From: Shewanella loihica PV-4
Lineage (GTDB): Bacteria > Pseudomonadota > Gammaproteobacteria > Enterobacterales > Shewanellaceae
NCBI RefSeq assembly: GCF_000016065.1
Contig: NC_009092.1
Span: 1,178,001 to 1,242,000, forward strand
Length of the DNA: 64,000 nt
Direction of reading: 5' to 3'
A program made the translations under genes and the position numbers. Each line of letters starts with the position of its first letter. The stretch's first letter is position 1. The notes under the pieces were generated by a model that had not been told where the DNA came from, did not search any database, and saw only the letters and a list, made by a program, of their open reading frames with translations. Shown here piece by piece: positions 1 through 8,751 of this stretch.

Positions 1-83
1 ACCGGCTGCTGGCTAGCGGCTTTTGTGAGTTCAGCGGCTTGTGCCTTGTCAGCCTGGCCGTTTGTCTCAGTCATCTCTGGCAT
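1..83 (-). CDS. Unidentified protein, N-terminal fragment running off the left edge
   Basis: An open frame reads leftward off the window edge. Only about 27 residues are visible; they are polar and rich in Ala, Gln, Thr and Lys, with no recognisable motif. I chose the ATG at 83 because an AAGG lies 8 bases upstream of it. In-frame ATGs at 104 and 74 are alternatives, and starting at 104 would add seven residues. The gene runs in the same direction as the DUF2750 gene to its right. No function can be given from so short a piece. Confidence 0.4.
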   Translation of the reverse strand, partial: MPEMTETNGQADKAQAAELTKAASQQP

Positions 84-134
84 CGACACCTTATTCTCTT
101 CCATTATCTGAACCGAAGCGTTAACGTTAGCCGA

Positions 135-506
135 TCAGTGACGCGGCTTAGGCGTCAGACGCTGCTCAAGTTCGTAGGGCGGGATCACCACGCCCAGATC
201 GTCCTGTACCGGGAACACGGCGACAAACAGGTCATCGTCCTGCATGCCAGGCACCCAGCGCTCTAGCCACTCGTCCAGCGGGATGGCCAGTGGGATGCAG
301 TCGGCCCAGTCGTCGACGGCCCACTGCTTGGCGGATTCTTCACATGGCCACATAGGGATGCAGTCTTCATCTTCTGTGGTCAGCATGACGCAGCCATCGA
401 CATCCTGTAGGGTCCACAGTGTCTTGGTGGCCTTGGCTTGCTCGACGAGATAGTCGTAACGGGCCTCTGGGGTCATCTGGCTGGCTTGTTGTGCACTCTT
501 GGTCAT
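135..506 (-). CDS. DUF2750 domain protein
   Basis: A 123-residue acidic soluble protein with no signal peptide or membrane segment. The body matches the DUF2750 pattern: a Tyr-rich start (ARYDYLVEQ), a central stretch with paired acidic residues and Trp (MLTTEDED, IPMWPCEESA), and a C-terminal segment reading LDEWLERWVPG followed by VAVFPVQDDLGVVIPP. The family has no established function. Tandem ATGs exist at 524, 521 and 506. I prefer 506 because AAGAGA lies just upstream of it. Directly downstream is the left-edge fragment in the same direction; upstream is anmK, also leftward, with about 150 bases between. Confidence 0.75.
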   Translation of the reverse strand: MTKSAQQASQMTPEARYDYLVEQAKATKTLWTLQDVDGCVMLTTEDEDCIPMWPCEESAKQWAVDDWADCIPLAIPLDEWLERWVPGMQDDDLFVAVFPVQDDLGVVIPPYELEQRLTPKPRH

Positions 507-663
507 TGCTGTCTCTTTCATCAATTAGTGGCTGGGCCGATTGGCCGCCATGATAGCAATCTGCGCCGCCCTACGCTAACAGTTTTGTCCCTGAGATGGG
601 CGGTGCAGAGCGCCTTGGATAATATTAGTTGTCGTGAGCAGTTGCCTTACTCTGACGGCTTAC

Positions 664-1773
664 TCAGTTGCCGGGGAAGAGGCCGCCGAGCACGGTTTCC
701 CGGCTGGCGCCCGTGACGGCCGGCAGGTTACCCGGTAGCCCCAGCTTGTGGCGCATGGCGAGCCAGGCGAAGGCGATGCCTTCCACCCACTGAGGATCGA
801 CCCCCAGGCTGGCGGTGGTATGCACCTGATAGCCTGGCAGCAGCGCCGCCAGACGTGTTAGCAACTCAGTGTTAAAGGCGCCGCCACCGCACACATAGAG
901 CTCGGCCTTTTCGGTGAGCTTGAGGCAGTCGTTGGCTATGCTGTGGCAGGTGAGATCCAGCAGGGTGGACTGAATATCCGACTCGTGCAGATAGCCGAAA
1001 TCGGAGGTCTGCTGCTCCAGCCAGGCCTGGTTAAACAGCTCGCGTCCCGTGCTCTTGGGGGCGCTGAGGGAGAAATAGGAGTGGGAAAGCATCTGCTTGA
1101 GTAGCTGCTCATCCGTCTTGCCGCTGGCCGCCCAGGCGCCGTCCTTATCGTAAGCCTCACCTTGAACCTGCTTGATCCAAGTGTCTATCAGGGTATTGCC
1201 CGGACCGTTATCGAAACCAATTACAGCGCTGGCATCCCCAGGCAGATAGGTGATGTTGGAGATGCCGCCTATGTTGAGGATCATCCGCTGGTGCCCGGTT
1301 CTCGCAAATAGCTGTTGGTGAAAGGCGGGTACCAGAGGCGCGCCCTGACCACCCAGGGCGATATCTTTGCGGCGAAAGTCGGCGATAACATCTATGCCCG
1401 TGAGGGCGGCTATGGTGTTGGGGTCGCCAATCTGCAGGGTAAAACCCAGCTCCAGGTTGGGCATGTGGCGCACCGTCTGGCCGTGGCTGCCGATGGCCAT
1501 GATCTGATGTCTGTCGACGCCGCTCTTGGTCAGCAGGCCCTCCACCGCCTGGGCAAACAGCTTGCCGACGCTGCGGTCCAGTATGCCCATGCGGTTGATC
1601 TCGTCCGATCCCGACTGACACAGGCGCTGCAGGCCGCTCAGCAGATGGCTGGGCAGCGGCTCGGTATGGGTATCGACCAGGGTGATCTTATCGTCGCTGA
1701 AGTCGACCAATACCGCGTCGACACCATCCATGCTAGTGCCCGACATCAGGCCGATATAGTAATGTTTGCTCAT
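664..1773 (-). CDS. anmK: Anhydro-N-acetylmuramic acid kinase AnmK
   Basis: This 369-residue kinase matches the usual AnmK length. In cell-wall recycling the enzyme opens and phosphorylates 1,6-anhydro-MurNAc to MurNAc-6-phosphate in the cytoplasm. The N-terminal phosphate-binding motif [15 protein letters not shown] is at residues 8-22. Other family signatures are [40 protein letters not shown] and the C-terminal YVCGGGAFN. The ATG at 1773 has AGGA about 7 bases upstream. The next gene upstream on the same strand is a peptidoglycan peptidase, so the two probably form a wall-turnover pair. Identity is secure. Confidence 0.95.
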   Translation of the reverse strand: MSKHYYIGLMSGTSMDGVDAVLVDFSDDKITLVDTHTEPLPSHLLSGLQRLCQSGSDEINRMGILDRSVGKLFAQAVEGLLTKSGVDRHQIMAIGSHGQTVRHMPNLELGFTLQIGDPNTIAALTGIDVIADFRRKDIALGGQGAPLVPAFHQQLFARTGHQRMILNIGGISNITYLPGDASAVIGFDNGPGNTLIDTWIKQVQGEAYDKDGAWAASGKTDEQLLKQMLSHSYFSLSAPKSTGRELFNQAWLEQQTSDFGYLHESDIQSTLLDLTCHSIANDCLKLTEKAELYVCGGGAFNTELLTRLAALLPGYQVHTTASLGVDPQWVEGIAFAWLAMRHKLGLPGNLPAVTGASRETVLGGLFPGN

Positions 1774-1810
1774 CTAGATGTCCTGGGGTCTGTTGACCCA
1801 AAAGAGAGAC

Positions 1811-3286
1811 TCACTGGGAGGCCAATTGCACTTGCTTGTTCTGTTCAAGTTTAGCCATCAATTGCTTACTCAGGGCGAGGAAGCTGGATTTTTCCTTGCT
1901 GTCTATGGGCAGAGATTGCGGCAGCTTGACCGTACGTGGATTGCGATGCACGCCGTTAACGATAAACTCATAGTGCAGGTGAGCGCCTGTCACGCGGCCG
2001 GTCGAGCCCAGGGTGCCGATGATCTGCCCCTGCTTCACCGTCTGGCCCTGCTTGACCTTACGTTTTTTAAGATGGAGATACTTGGTGGTATAGGTCTCAT
2101 TATGTTTGATGAAGACATAATTACCATTGTATTGGTTGTAACCGGACTTGATCACCCGTCCCTTACCCGCGGCCTTGATGGGGGTGCCGACGGCAGCCAC
2201 ATAGTCTACACCGCGGTGTGCCTTGACCTGACCCGTGACCGGGTGGAGGCGGCGTGGGTTGAAGCTGGAGCTGACATACTTGAAGTCCACCGGCGAGCGC
2301 AGGAAGGCCTTACGCATGCTGCGCCCCTCGTCGGAATAGTAGTTGCCGTCCTTGTAGCGCACCGCCGTATAGCGATCGCCCTGGTTGTAGAACTCGGCGG
2401 CCAGGATATTGCCGTTACGCAGGAACTCGCCGTCGGCGTACTCCTCTTCAAATAGGATGGCGAAGTTGTCGCCCTGGCGCAGATCCAGGGCAAAGTCGAT
2501 ATCCCAGCCAAAGATGGTGGCCAGCTGCATGATCTGGTTGGGCGTCAGCCCGGCGCCGACACCGGCGTTCCAAAAGTTGCTGCTGATGGTGGCGCTGGCA
2601 AATTTGGTGCGGCTTTCCACCGTCTTCTTGATGATCTCTTCGCTGTAGCCCTTATCGTCCTTGCAGATCTTCAGGGTCGAGATGGGGTCAAGATGATAGA
2701 CCACACGCTTGAGCTGACCGGCATCATCTTTGACGATAATGATCTCTTCGCCGGGCATGATCTTCAACAGGTTCTTCTTGGCCTTGGGGAGCTGGGTGAT
2801 CTCATACACGTCGCGGGCCGTGAGTCCGGCGCGTTTAAACAGGGCGGCAAGGGTGTCGCCGCTGCGCACGGTAAACTCCTCGCTGCTTTCTCTTTCCTCT
2901 TCGGGCTCGACGACTGGGTTGTCGGTGACCTGGGTCAGAGCGCTCTCATTGAGATCTAGGCTTCCGTTAAGGTCTAGGCTGCCGCTCTCTTGGGTATTAC
3001 GGGCGATCTCATCGGCGCTGGGGGGCTCGGGCGTGCGAAAGGCGAGGGGCACGGGGTAGGCATAGCCGTTTGTCTTGGTGTCGTTAGTGGTGTTTTCGCC
3101 TGATGCGCCGCTACCTGCTTGTTCGCCAAGGCGAATCTTGCCCGTTAACGAGGTGTTGGTTGAACGGGAGGCCTCGGCATCGTCGGAGGGGATAAATATC
3201 GCGCCTATGGTGATCATCACTAAGACACTCAATATGATTTGATGCAATCTGGGTAATAGTTTTAAGAGTGTGATGATCTTTCCCAT
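1811..3286 (-). CDS. M23-family peptidoglycan metallopeptidase (MepM-like, OapA/LysM-like domain)
   Basis: A 491-residue inner-membrane-anchored, periplasmic enzyme expected to cut peptide cross-links in peptidoglycan. A single membrane segment lies at about residues 12-32. A low-complexity Ser/Glu/Asn-rich spacer follows, then a LysM/OapA-like domain (FTVRSGDTLAALFKRAGL, about 138-155). The C-terminal M23 peptidase carries the zinc motif HRGVDY (about 357-362) and HLHYEF (about 436-441). The longest frame starts at a TTG at 3301. I chose the ATG at 3286, which has GGAG just upstream. Same direction as anmK, 37 bases apart; divergent from tyrS. Domain layout resembles E. coli MepM, but the exact orthologue is not proven. 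Confidence 0.88.
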   Translation of the reverse strand: MGKIITLLKLLPRLHQIILSVLVMITIGAIFIPSDDAEASRSTNTSLTGKIRLGEQAGSGASGENTTNDTKTNGYAYPVPLAFRTPEPPSADEIARNTQESGSLDLNGSLDLNESALTQVTDNPVVEPEEERESSEEFTVRSGDTLAALFKRAGLTARDVYEITQLPKAKKNLLKIMPGEEIIIVKDDAGQLKRVVYHLDPISTLKICKDDKGYSEEIIKKTVESRTKFASATISSNFWNAGVGAGLTPNQIMQLATIFGWDIDFALDLRQGDNFAILFEEEYADGEFLRNGNILAAEFYNQGDRYTAVRYKDGNYYSDEGRSMRKAFLRSPVDFKYVSSSFNPRRLHPVTGQVKAHRGVDYVAAVGTPIKAAGKGRVIKSGYNQYNGNYVFIKHNETYTTKYLHLKKRKVKQGQTVKQGQIIGTLGSTGRVTGAHLHYEFIVNGVHRNPRTVKLPQSLPIDSKEKSSFLALSKQLMAKLEQNKQVQLASQ

Positions 3287-3412
3287 TGACTCCGATACCA
3301 ATTTCTAACACTTAAGCCGATCCTGTTAGTGTACACTCTTTCATTTGTGCTGGCTAACAAGTAACATTAGTCCCCATTATTTACCTATCGGCTCTTAGGA
3401 GTAGCTGCCAAG

Positions 3413-4609
3413 ATGGCTAATTTAGACCAAGCATTAGCAGAAATTAAACGTGGTACCGACGAGATCTTGCTCGAATCGGATCTGCTGGAAAAATTAAAAG
3501 AGGGACGTCCTCTGCGCATCAAGTTGGGTGCCGACCCAACCGCGCCGGATATTCATCTTGGCCATACTGTGATCCTCAATAAGATGCGTGCCTTCCAGGA
3601 GCTGGGACACGAAGTGATCTTCCTGATCGGCGACTTCACCGGCATGGTGGGTGACCCGAGTGGTAAGAACAGCACGCGTCCGCCGCTGACCCGCGAGCAG
3701 GTGTTGGCGAACGCCGAAACCTACAAGGAACAGGTGTACAAGATCCTGGACCCGGCCAAGACCCGCATCGAGTTCAACTCGAGCTGGCTAGAGGAGCTGG
3801 GCGCGGCGGGCATGATCCGCTTGGCCTCACAGCAGACCGTTGCGCGTATGATGGAACGTGACGACTTTAAGAAGCGCTATGCCTCGGGTCAGTCGATCGC
3901 CATCCACGAATTTATGTACCCACTGCTGCAGGGCTATGACTCTGTTGCGCTGGAAGCCGACGTCGAGCTTGGCGGTACGGATCAGAAGTTCAACCTGCTG
4001 ATGGGCCGTGAACTGCAAAAAGCCGCGGGTCAGAAGCCACAGGCGGTGATCATGATGCCGCTGCTGGAAGGTCTGGACGGCGTGAAGAAGATGTCTAAGT
4101 CAGCCAACAACTATATCGGCGTCAGCGAGCCTGCCGGTGAGATGTTTGGCAAGATCATGTCTATCTCAGATGACCTGATGTGGCGCTACTTCGAGCTGCT
4201 CTCTTTCCGTCCACTGGAAGAGATTGCCCAGCTTAAGAGCGACGTCGACAACGGCACCAACCCAAGAGATGTGAAGATCGCCCTGGCGAAAGAGATCATC
4301 GCCCGTTTCCACGACGAGGCAGCAGCCGAGGCGGCGCATCAGGAGTTTATCAACCGCTTCCAGAAGGGCGCGATCCCAGATGATATCCAGGAGATCGAGA
4401 TTGCCGCCGGTGACGGTATCGGCATCGCCAACGTGCTTAAAGATGCTGGCCTGGTCAGCTCGACCTCTGAGGCGATGCGTATGATCAAGCAGGGCGCGGC
4501 TAAGCTGGATGGCGACAAGATTGAAGACAGCCGTCTAGTGCTTAACGCCGGCATGACGGGCGTGTTCCAGGTGGGTAAGCGCAAGTTTGCCAAGATCACC
4601 CTGGTGTAA
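3413..4609 (+). CDS. tyrS: Tyrosyl-tRNA synthetase
   Basis: A 398-residue class I aminoacyl-tRNA synthetase that charges tRNA-Tyr with tyrosine. The Rossmann catalytic domain shows the HIGH-type signature HLGH at 48-51 and the loop KMSKS at 226-230. Substrate-site motifs include [12 protein letters not shown] and [10 protein letters not shown]-terminal S4 RNA-binding domain begins near residue 335 ([18 protein letters not shown]). The length and sequence resemble the shorter TyrZ-type enzyme more than the 424-residue E. coli TyrS. AGGAG sits about 10 bases before the ATG. An intrinsic terminator follows at 4635-4660. Confidence 0.96.
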   Translation: MANLDQALAEIKRGTDEILLESDLLEKLKEGRPLRIKLGADPTAPDIHLGHTVILNKMRAFQELGHEVIFLIGDFTGMVGDPSGKNSTRPPLTREQVLANAETYKEQVYKILDPAKTRIEFNSSWLEELGAAGMIRLASQQTVARMMERDDFKKRYASGQSIAIHEFMYPLLQGYDSVALEADVELGGTDQKFNLLMGRELQKAAGQKPQAVIMMPLLEGLDGVKKMSKSANNYIGVSEPAGEMFGKIMSISDDLMWRYFELLSFRPLEEIAQLKSDVDNGTNPRDVKIALAKEIIARFHDEAAAEAAHQEFINRFQKGAIPDDIQEIEIAAGDGIGIANVLKDAGLVSSTSEAMRMIKQGAAKLDGDKIEDSRLVLNAGMTGVFQVGKRKFAKITLV

Positions 4610-4634
4610 AGATTTACCGTCGAATCATTTCAAG

Positions 4635-4660
4635 AGGCCTGCTTAATGCAGGCCTTTTTT
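4635..4660 (+). terminator. Intrinsic terminator of tyrS
   Basis: An 8-base-pair stem (AGGCCTGC at 4635-4642 with GCAGGCCT at 4648-4655) has a five-base loop and runs into six T residues. It lies 26 bases after the tyrS stop. Confidence 0.9.
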
Positions 4661-4755
4661 ATGTTTGGCGAAAAGTTAAAGAGTTATGCTGCTGGCGAGG
4701 TGGAAAGCTTGAAACTTGGAGAGCTTGAAAGTGGCTAGCGCTAGGCTAGACCCGC

Positions 4756-5235
4756 TTACTGAGTGGCGAGCTGATCCTGCATGGTCTGATAGTCCATCAG
4801 ATCTTCATGCTCCTTCACCCTGTGGTTGGCCAGATCCAGCTTGACCGTGGTCACCCCGGGGATCGCCAGTTCGATCACCTTGCCCGGCTTGCCAAACAGG
4901 CTGCCTGGGCCGCGATAGTGGTAGTTGCCTATCATCACCACCAGTGAGCCCGAGTTGTACATGTGCTCTATGTTGAAATCGTATTCCAGCACGCCGCGAT
5001 GGGCACGCTCGAAAAACTCTATGATGTCTCGTCTTCCCGTGTAGGTCTTGCTGGCGGTGCGATCCTTAAACACGCTGTCGCGGTTGTAGAAGGAGGCCAG
5101 GGTGCGGTAGTCATGATCCGTCAGCGCTTGAATATACTTGATCGCCATCTGCTGCTCGGCGGGCATATCGCCGGGAGCCGCCTGGGCAGCCAGGGGCAAT
5201 ATCATCAGAATGCTAACTAAAAACTGCTTGATCAT
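4756..5235 (-). CDS. Secreted NTF2/SnoaL-like protein
   Basis: A 159-residue protein with a clear signal peptide (MIKQFLVSILMILPLAAQAA, cleavage after about residue 20). The mature part looks like an NTF2/SnoaL-like cone fold: an N-terminal helix with AIKYIQALTDHDYRTLASFY, then DSVFKDRTASKTYTGRRDIIEFFERAHRG, then strands with WY-type aromatic residues such as IGNYHYRGPGS. Proteins of this shape bind small molecules or act as enzymes, but no catalytic set is evident, so the function is unknown. It begins one base after the stop of the TRIC-family gene and is likely co-transcribed with it and the DUF2721 gene. Confidence 0.75.
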   Translation of the reverse strand: MIKQFLVSILMILPLAAQAAPGDMPAEQQMAIKYIQALTDHDYRTLASFYNRDSVFKDRTASKTYTGRRDIIEFFERAHRGVLEYDFNIEHMYNSGSLVVMIGNYHYRGPGSLFGKPGKVIELAIPGVTTVKLDLANHRVKEHEDLMDYQTMQDQLATQ

Positions 5236-5236
5236 C

Positions 5237-5857
5237 TTATGTTTTCTTTAATTCAAACGCCGGTAGTCTCAGGTGCCACTTGATGGCCGCCAAGCGTATG
5301 ACGAGCGCACTTATCATGGCGATGGCCAGGGCCACCTTATCGGCCAAGCCCCAGGTGATGGCACAGGTATAGCTTATCCCGCCAAATATCGAGGCGGTCG
5401 CATAGATTTCGGTGCGCAATATCATGGGGATCTGGCGACAGAGTATGTCTCGAATAATGCCGCCTCCGACGCCAGTTATCAAGCCCATCACCACGGCAAT
5501 CATGCCGCTGAGGCCAAGATTGAGTGCCTTTTCCGCCCCGATCACGGTAAACAGCGCCAATCCGAAGGCATCGGCCACCGGTAGCGTGTACTGGGGCACC
5601 TTCTTGGGCTTGCGAATAAACAGCAGGGCCAGCAGCACGGTTGCCAAGATCACTATGATGTAGTTGGGGTCGCGGATCCAAAATACCGGCGTGGTGCCCA
5701 GCAAGGCGTCACGTATGCTGCCGCCGCCAATGGCGGTGACCGAGGCAAGGACTATCACCCCAAAGGGATCCATGCGATGACGCCCGGCGGCTAAGGCGCC
5801 GGAGAGGGCAAATACCGCGGTACCGCAGAGGTCGAAAAAGTAGATCCACTCCTTCAT
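5237..5857 (-). CDS. TRIC-family (UPF0126, YicG/YadS-like) membrane protein
   Basis: A 206-residue inner-membrane protein with about seven hydrophobic segments. It has the duplicated glycine-rich signature of the trimeric intracellular cation channel / UPF0126 family: GGGSIRDALLG near residue 45 and GVGGGIIRDILC near residue 130. The inverted duplication of three-helix units fits the TRIC fold. Bacterial members conduct monovalent cations in vitro; the physiological role is not settled. The start ATG overlaps the stop of the DUF2721 gene upstream by four bases (ATGA), indicating translational coupling. Confidence 0.88.
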   Translation of the reverse strand: MKEWIYFFDLCGTAVFALSGALAAGRHRMDPFGVIVLASVTAIGGGSIRDALLGTTPVFWIRDPNYIIVILATVLLALLFIRKPKKVPQYTLPVADAFGLALFTVIGAEKALNLGLSGMIAVVMGLITGVGGGIIRDILCRQIPMILRTEIYATASIFGGISYTCAITWGLADKVALAIAMISALVIRLAAIKWHLRLPAFELKKT

Positions 5858-6243
5858 TGATCTAGCTCTTGCAGGTGGTAGTTGAGGGCATCGACTGAGA
5901 TGCGGATCTCCAGCACAGACAGCAACAGAGAGTAGAGCAGGAGCAGCAGGCTGGAGCCGAAGATGACCGAGCCGGTCTTGTTAAAGCCGACATAGATGAA
6001 GATCATACACAGGACGCACAGGGCAAAGCTTGAGACGCCAGCTTCTTGCATGCGGCGAATGATGACGATGCGGCGACGCAGGTTTTTCAGCTGGCCAGAG
6101 TGCACAGGCTTGCCCTCGGCGCTCAGGCTGCGGATAAGTGCCGCCAGCGAGAAGAAGCGGTTGGTATAGGCCAGGAGTAACAGTGAGATCGCCGGAAACA
6201 GTAGTGCCGGTGTGGTCAGGGAAATGTGAAGATTCTCAAACAA
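5854..6243 (-). CDS. DUF2721 membrane protein
   Basis: A 129-residue protein with three hydrophobic stretches: ISLTTPALLFPAISLLLLA near the start, a pair around residues 70-110, and basic residues (LKNLRRRIVIIRRM) between. The opening ISLTTPALLFPAISLLLLAYTNRF is the DUF2721 hallmark; function unknown. No ATG is available in frame near the N-terminus. The best start is TTG at 6243 and no good ribosome binding site is visible, so the exact start is doubtful. It overlaps the TRIC-family gene by four bases and leads a three-gene membrane/export cluster. Confidence 0.75.
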   Translation of the reverse strand: MFENLHISLTTPALLFPAISLLLLAYTNRFFSLAALIRSLSAEGKPVHSGQLKNLRRRIVIIRRMQEAGVSSFALCVLCMIFIYVGFNKTGSVIFGSSLLLLLYSLLLSVLEIRISVDALNYHLQELDQ

Positions 6244-6358
6244 AGTCGTTATGCCTATTGTGTCAATATGTTGCCGCCAGAGGGGAATAATACCAAGGGT
6301 TTTTGGCTTGTCTAGTCAAAAGACGCCGGGGCAGAGGCGGCGCTCCCCAGAGTGGCGA

Positions 6359-7342
6359 TTAAGCGTGCGCCAGCAGCCGCAATGTGGCCCAAAGGCAGGG
6401 GATGAGCAGCACGGAGAGCACCCAGATCCCCTTGCTCAGACGCAGCAGCCTAAGCGCCGCCGTTATGGTATGGGGCGTGGGCTTGGGGCCTGTGCCGATT
6501 CGGGCGATATCGACCCTCTGCCCGGCAAACTTCTGTGGGCCGCCGAGCTCAGTGTTGAGCACTTTCGCCGCCAGGGCGCAGGTGGCCAGATGATTGTTTA
6601 TCGGCAGTGGGCTCTTGGTGGGCCTCAACAGCTGCACCACGGCGCCGGGGCCGCCCTGAATAGCCAGGGTGAAGTTCCAGGCCTGGGTCGGCAGCCAGTA
6701 GAGCAAGGAGCTCAGCAGATAGACGGGGCGGCCAAACTCGCGGTATTGCGGATTAAGCGCCGGCCAGGTGTATTCCAGCTGCTTGACCATCCGCGCGCCC
6801 AGCACCAGCGGAGCGCCGCCGACGGCGAAGAAGAGTATGGTGGCGACCGTGCCATAGATGGAGGTGGTCATCAACTTCTCGATCACCGTCTTGCTCATGC
6901 CCACCTCGGAGAGCTCGCGGGTGTCGCGATAGACCCACTGGCTCAGCAGGCGGCGGGCGCGCTGCTTGTCTTGACGTGCAAGCGCCTGGCCCGTCTCCTC
7001 TGCCACCTTATGAAACTGCTCATCGCACAGGCAGAGATAGAGAAACAGACACTCGAAGAACCAGGGGAAGGCTGCCAGCTCCAAAAGGAAGCTCAGGATC
7101 AGCCAGAAGGGCAGCACCAGGAGCAGCACAGAGAGGCTGCCCGCCACTCGCTGCTGATTTGCCGAGCGATCAGCTCTCGCCACCTTGGCCGACAGGCTGC
7201 GCGCCAGCTGAGAAAACCAGTAGAAGGCCTGGTATTCCCTGGGCAGCGGCGCCAGCAGCGCCATGAAGATGGCCACCAACAAGATGGAAGCCCCCTGATA
7301 GAAGGGGCTGTCGAGCAGTAGCTGTTGGATGAGATCGTGCAT
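6359..7342 (-). CDS. CobD/CbiB-like cobalamin biosynthesis family membrane protein
   Basis: A 327-residue protein with four to five membrane segments. It carries CobD/CbiB-type motifs: LLSQWVYRDTRELSEVGMSKTVIEKL, then YGTVATILFFAVGGAPLVLGARMVKQLE, and the C-terminal NTELGGPQKFAGQRV. The family condenses adenosylcobyric acid with aminopropanol phosphate. No other cobalamin genes are nearby. Several conserved charged positions look drifted, so it may be a divergent paralogue rather than a working CbiB. It reads in the same direction as mtnN, 37 bases downstream of it. The start ATG at 7342 has no strong ribosome binding site. Confidence 0.75.
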   Translation of the reverse strand: MHDLIQQLLLDSPFYQGASILLVAIFMALLAPLPREYQAFYWFSQLARSLSAKVARADRSANQQRVAGSLSVLLLVLPFWLILSFLLELAAFPWFFECLFLYLCLCDEQFHKVAEETGQALARQDKQRARRLLSQWVYRDTRELSEVGMSKTVIEKLMTTSIYGTVATILFFAVGGAPLVLGARMVKQLEYTWPALNPQYREFGRPVYLLSSLLYWLPTQAWNFTLAIQGGPGAVVQLLRPTKSPLPINNHLATCALAAKVLNTELGGPQKFAGQRVDIARIGTGPKPTPHTITAALRLLRLSKGIWVLSVLLIPCLWATLRLLAHA

Positions 7343-7379
7343 CGCGTCGCGGTCTGTGTACCGTCCCTGAGTCTGACAG

Positions 7380-8072
7380 TTACAGGTGTTTCAGCAGCGA
7401 GATCACCATCAGCGCCGAATGATGGCCCGCCTTCACCAGGTAGCTGTCAAAATCTACCGGCGAGTCGTTGTTGGCGTTGTCAGACAGCGAGCGAATCACC
7501 ACGAAAGGCACCTTGAACTGGTGACACACCTGGGCAATCGCAGCGCCCTCCATCTCACAGGCCGCCATGGTCGGGAAATTATTCAGCATCACCTTAGTGC
7601 GCTCAGGGTCGCAGATAAAGCTGTCGCCGGTGCAGATAAGTCCCTCGATAGCCTTCACCTCGCCCAGATCCGCAACCGCCTTCTTGGCCGCCTCGACCAG
7701 AGTTCTGTCAGGCATGAAGGCTGCCGGTTGCTGAGCCATCTGACCTATCTCGTAGCCGAAGGCGGTCACGTCCACGTCGTGGTGGCGCACCTCTGAGGAG
7801 ATAACGATATCGCCGATGGCCAGGCTGTCGACGAAGCCGCCTGCCGAGCCTGTGTTGATCACATAATCCGGGGCATATTTCTCAATCAGCAATGTGGTGG
7901 CGACACTGGCGGTGACCTTGCCGATGCCAGAGCGGGTGACGATCACCTCTTTGCCCTCAAGCTGCCCGGCGACAAACTCTATGCCGGCGATGGTCTGGGT
8001 CTGAGTGTCTGTCATAGACGCGATAAGATGAGCGACTTCTGGCTCCATGGCGCCGATAATACCAATTTTCAT
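7380..8072 (-). CDS. mtnN: 5'-methylthioadenosine/S-adenosylhomocysteine nucleosidase
   Basis: A 230-residue cytoplasmic enzyme that hydrolyses methylthioadenosine and S-adenosylhomocysteine to adenine and a sugar, feeding methionine salvage and autoinducer-2 metabolism. The N-terminus [13 protein letters not shown] and the sequences TGSAGGF and [16 protein letters not shown] (here [12 protein letters not shown]) form the nucleoside site. The C-terminal SLSDNAN holds the catalytic Asp. The open frame extends upstream to 8186. The ATG at 8072 is chosen because it matches the family length (E. coli 232) and has AAAGGG about 7 bases before it. Confidence 0.95.
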   Translation of the reverse strand: MKIGIIGAMEPEVAHLIASMTDTQTQTIAGIEFVAGQLEGKEVIVTRSGIGKVTASVATTLLIEKYAPDYVINTGSAGGFVDSLAIGDIVISSEVRHHDVDVTAFGYEIGQMAQQPAAFMPDRTLVEAAKKAVADLGEVKAIEGLICTGDSFICDPERTKVMLNNFPTMAACEMEGAAIAQVCHQFKVPFVVIRSLSDNANNDSPVDFDSYLVKAGHHSALMVISLLKHL

Positions 8073-8282
8073 TGAATACCCTTTATGGTCTAGGTGGATC
8101 TGGCCGCGCGAAGGCGCAGCCTGTCTTAAGATAATGGGCGCTAATATAGCAATAAAGTGGTGTTGTGGCGAGGTTGCGGATCGCAAGCTAGCTTGTTGGA
8201 AAACAAGTTAGGAAGTTTCTTTGTTGGTGGCCGTAGCCGTATTGACATTCCTTAGCAGGTGCTAACATTGAGCCTTACTGTA

Positions 8283-8326
8283 TTTGAATTGCCTGCGGCA
8301 GGTGCAGTGCATGGATGCACCAATGT
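8283..8326. repeat. Intergenic hairpin repeat, copy 1
   Basis: This segment reads like copy 2 at 8571-8614 over about 40 bases. It folds GGTGCA (8301-8306) with TGCACC (8316-8321) around a nine-base loop. In copy 2 the stem is GGTGTA/TACACC with the same loop length, so one pair has changed on both sides. Confidence 0.65.
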
Positions 8327-8363
8327 CGTGATCACAGGGATGTGAATGAACGACCTCATGTGC

Positions 8364-8445
8364 AAACACGCTTTTGGCACGCAGCGAGTCCATCCTTGGA
8401 TGCTCTGCGAAATCATCCATGATTTCGAAGGCCAAAAGCGTGTTT
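8364..8445. repeat. Long inverted repeat with inner palindrome
   Basis: A perfect 15-base inverted repeat (8364-8378, AAACACGCTTTTGGC; complement at 8431-8445) encloses 52 bases. Inside it, CGAAATCAT (8408-8416) and ATGATTTCG (8419-8427) form a second perfect palindrome. It has no T-tract, so it is not a classical terminator. Confidence 0.75.
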
Positions 8446-8570
8446 ACACCCGGTTTTTCATCTCTTCGATTTGACCGTATTTGATAAGCATAGGTATTTG
8501 AATAGGGCGTGAATGGCCAAGGTTTTGTGGAAATGAATTTTGCCTGCTGAAGACCAATGCTACATAGTTT

Positions 8571-8614
8571 TAAATTGCTTGGCAGCAGGTGTAGTGCATG
8601 TATACACCAATTTT
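8571..8614. repeat. Intergenic hairpin repeat, copy 2
   Basis: Second copy of the 8283-8326 element in the same orientation. The stem is GGTGTA (8588-8593) with TACACC (8603-8608) and a nine-base loop. The compensatory change relative to copy 1 suggests the folded form matters. Confidence 0.65.
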
Positions 8615-8682
8615 TTTGGACATTTTCCTGTTAGAACTTTAGTTCCATATTGATGAGTTTCAGATTAATTTTTCTATGTGCT

Positions 8683-8751
8683 AACGCCACGCTCACCGGC
8701 AATTTTGGAGCGCAGCGTAAAATTGTCCGAGCGCAGCGCCTTGTTAAGCGC
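8683..8751 (-). repeat. Integron attC recombination site
   Basis: Read on the minus strand, the site begins GCGCTTAAC (8751-8743), where GCTTAAC fits the R'' consensus RYYYAAC. It ends GGCGTTAGC, with the presumed cut between G (8685) and T (8684). Between them is an imperfect palindrome: the arm AAGGCGCTGCGCTCGGACAA pairs with TTGCCGGTGAGCGTGGC, with AATTTT/AAAATT flanking the central loop. The length of about 69 bases is typical. It starts immediately after the stop codon at 8752, as in compact integron cassettes. The R'' is a perfect nine-base complement of the sequence reconstituted from the other cassette end. Confidence 0.85.

Larger units (their letters stand above)
8073..8684. other. 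Non-coding stretch with structured repeats left of the cassette
   Basis: No supported gene lies here. It contains two copies of a short hairpin repeat (8283-8326 and 8571-8614) and a long inverted repeat (8364-8378 with 8431-8445). These are typical of dispersed intergenic repeats in Shewanella genomes (inference). The right end is the junction with the attC-bearing cassette. Confidence 0.7.

Noticed and set aside
6251..7321. 356-residue plus-strand open frame
   Set aside because: It is the antisense shadow of the CobD/CbiB-like gene; its composition (Gln/His/Arg-rich) is typical of GC-rich antisense frames.
8571..8684. Possible second, gene-less cassette left of the attC
   Set aside because: GTTCTAAC near 8630 on the minus strand is close to a core site, but no attC-like palindrome follows it.
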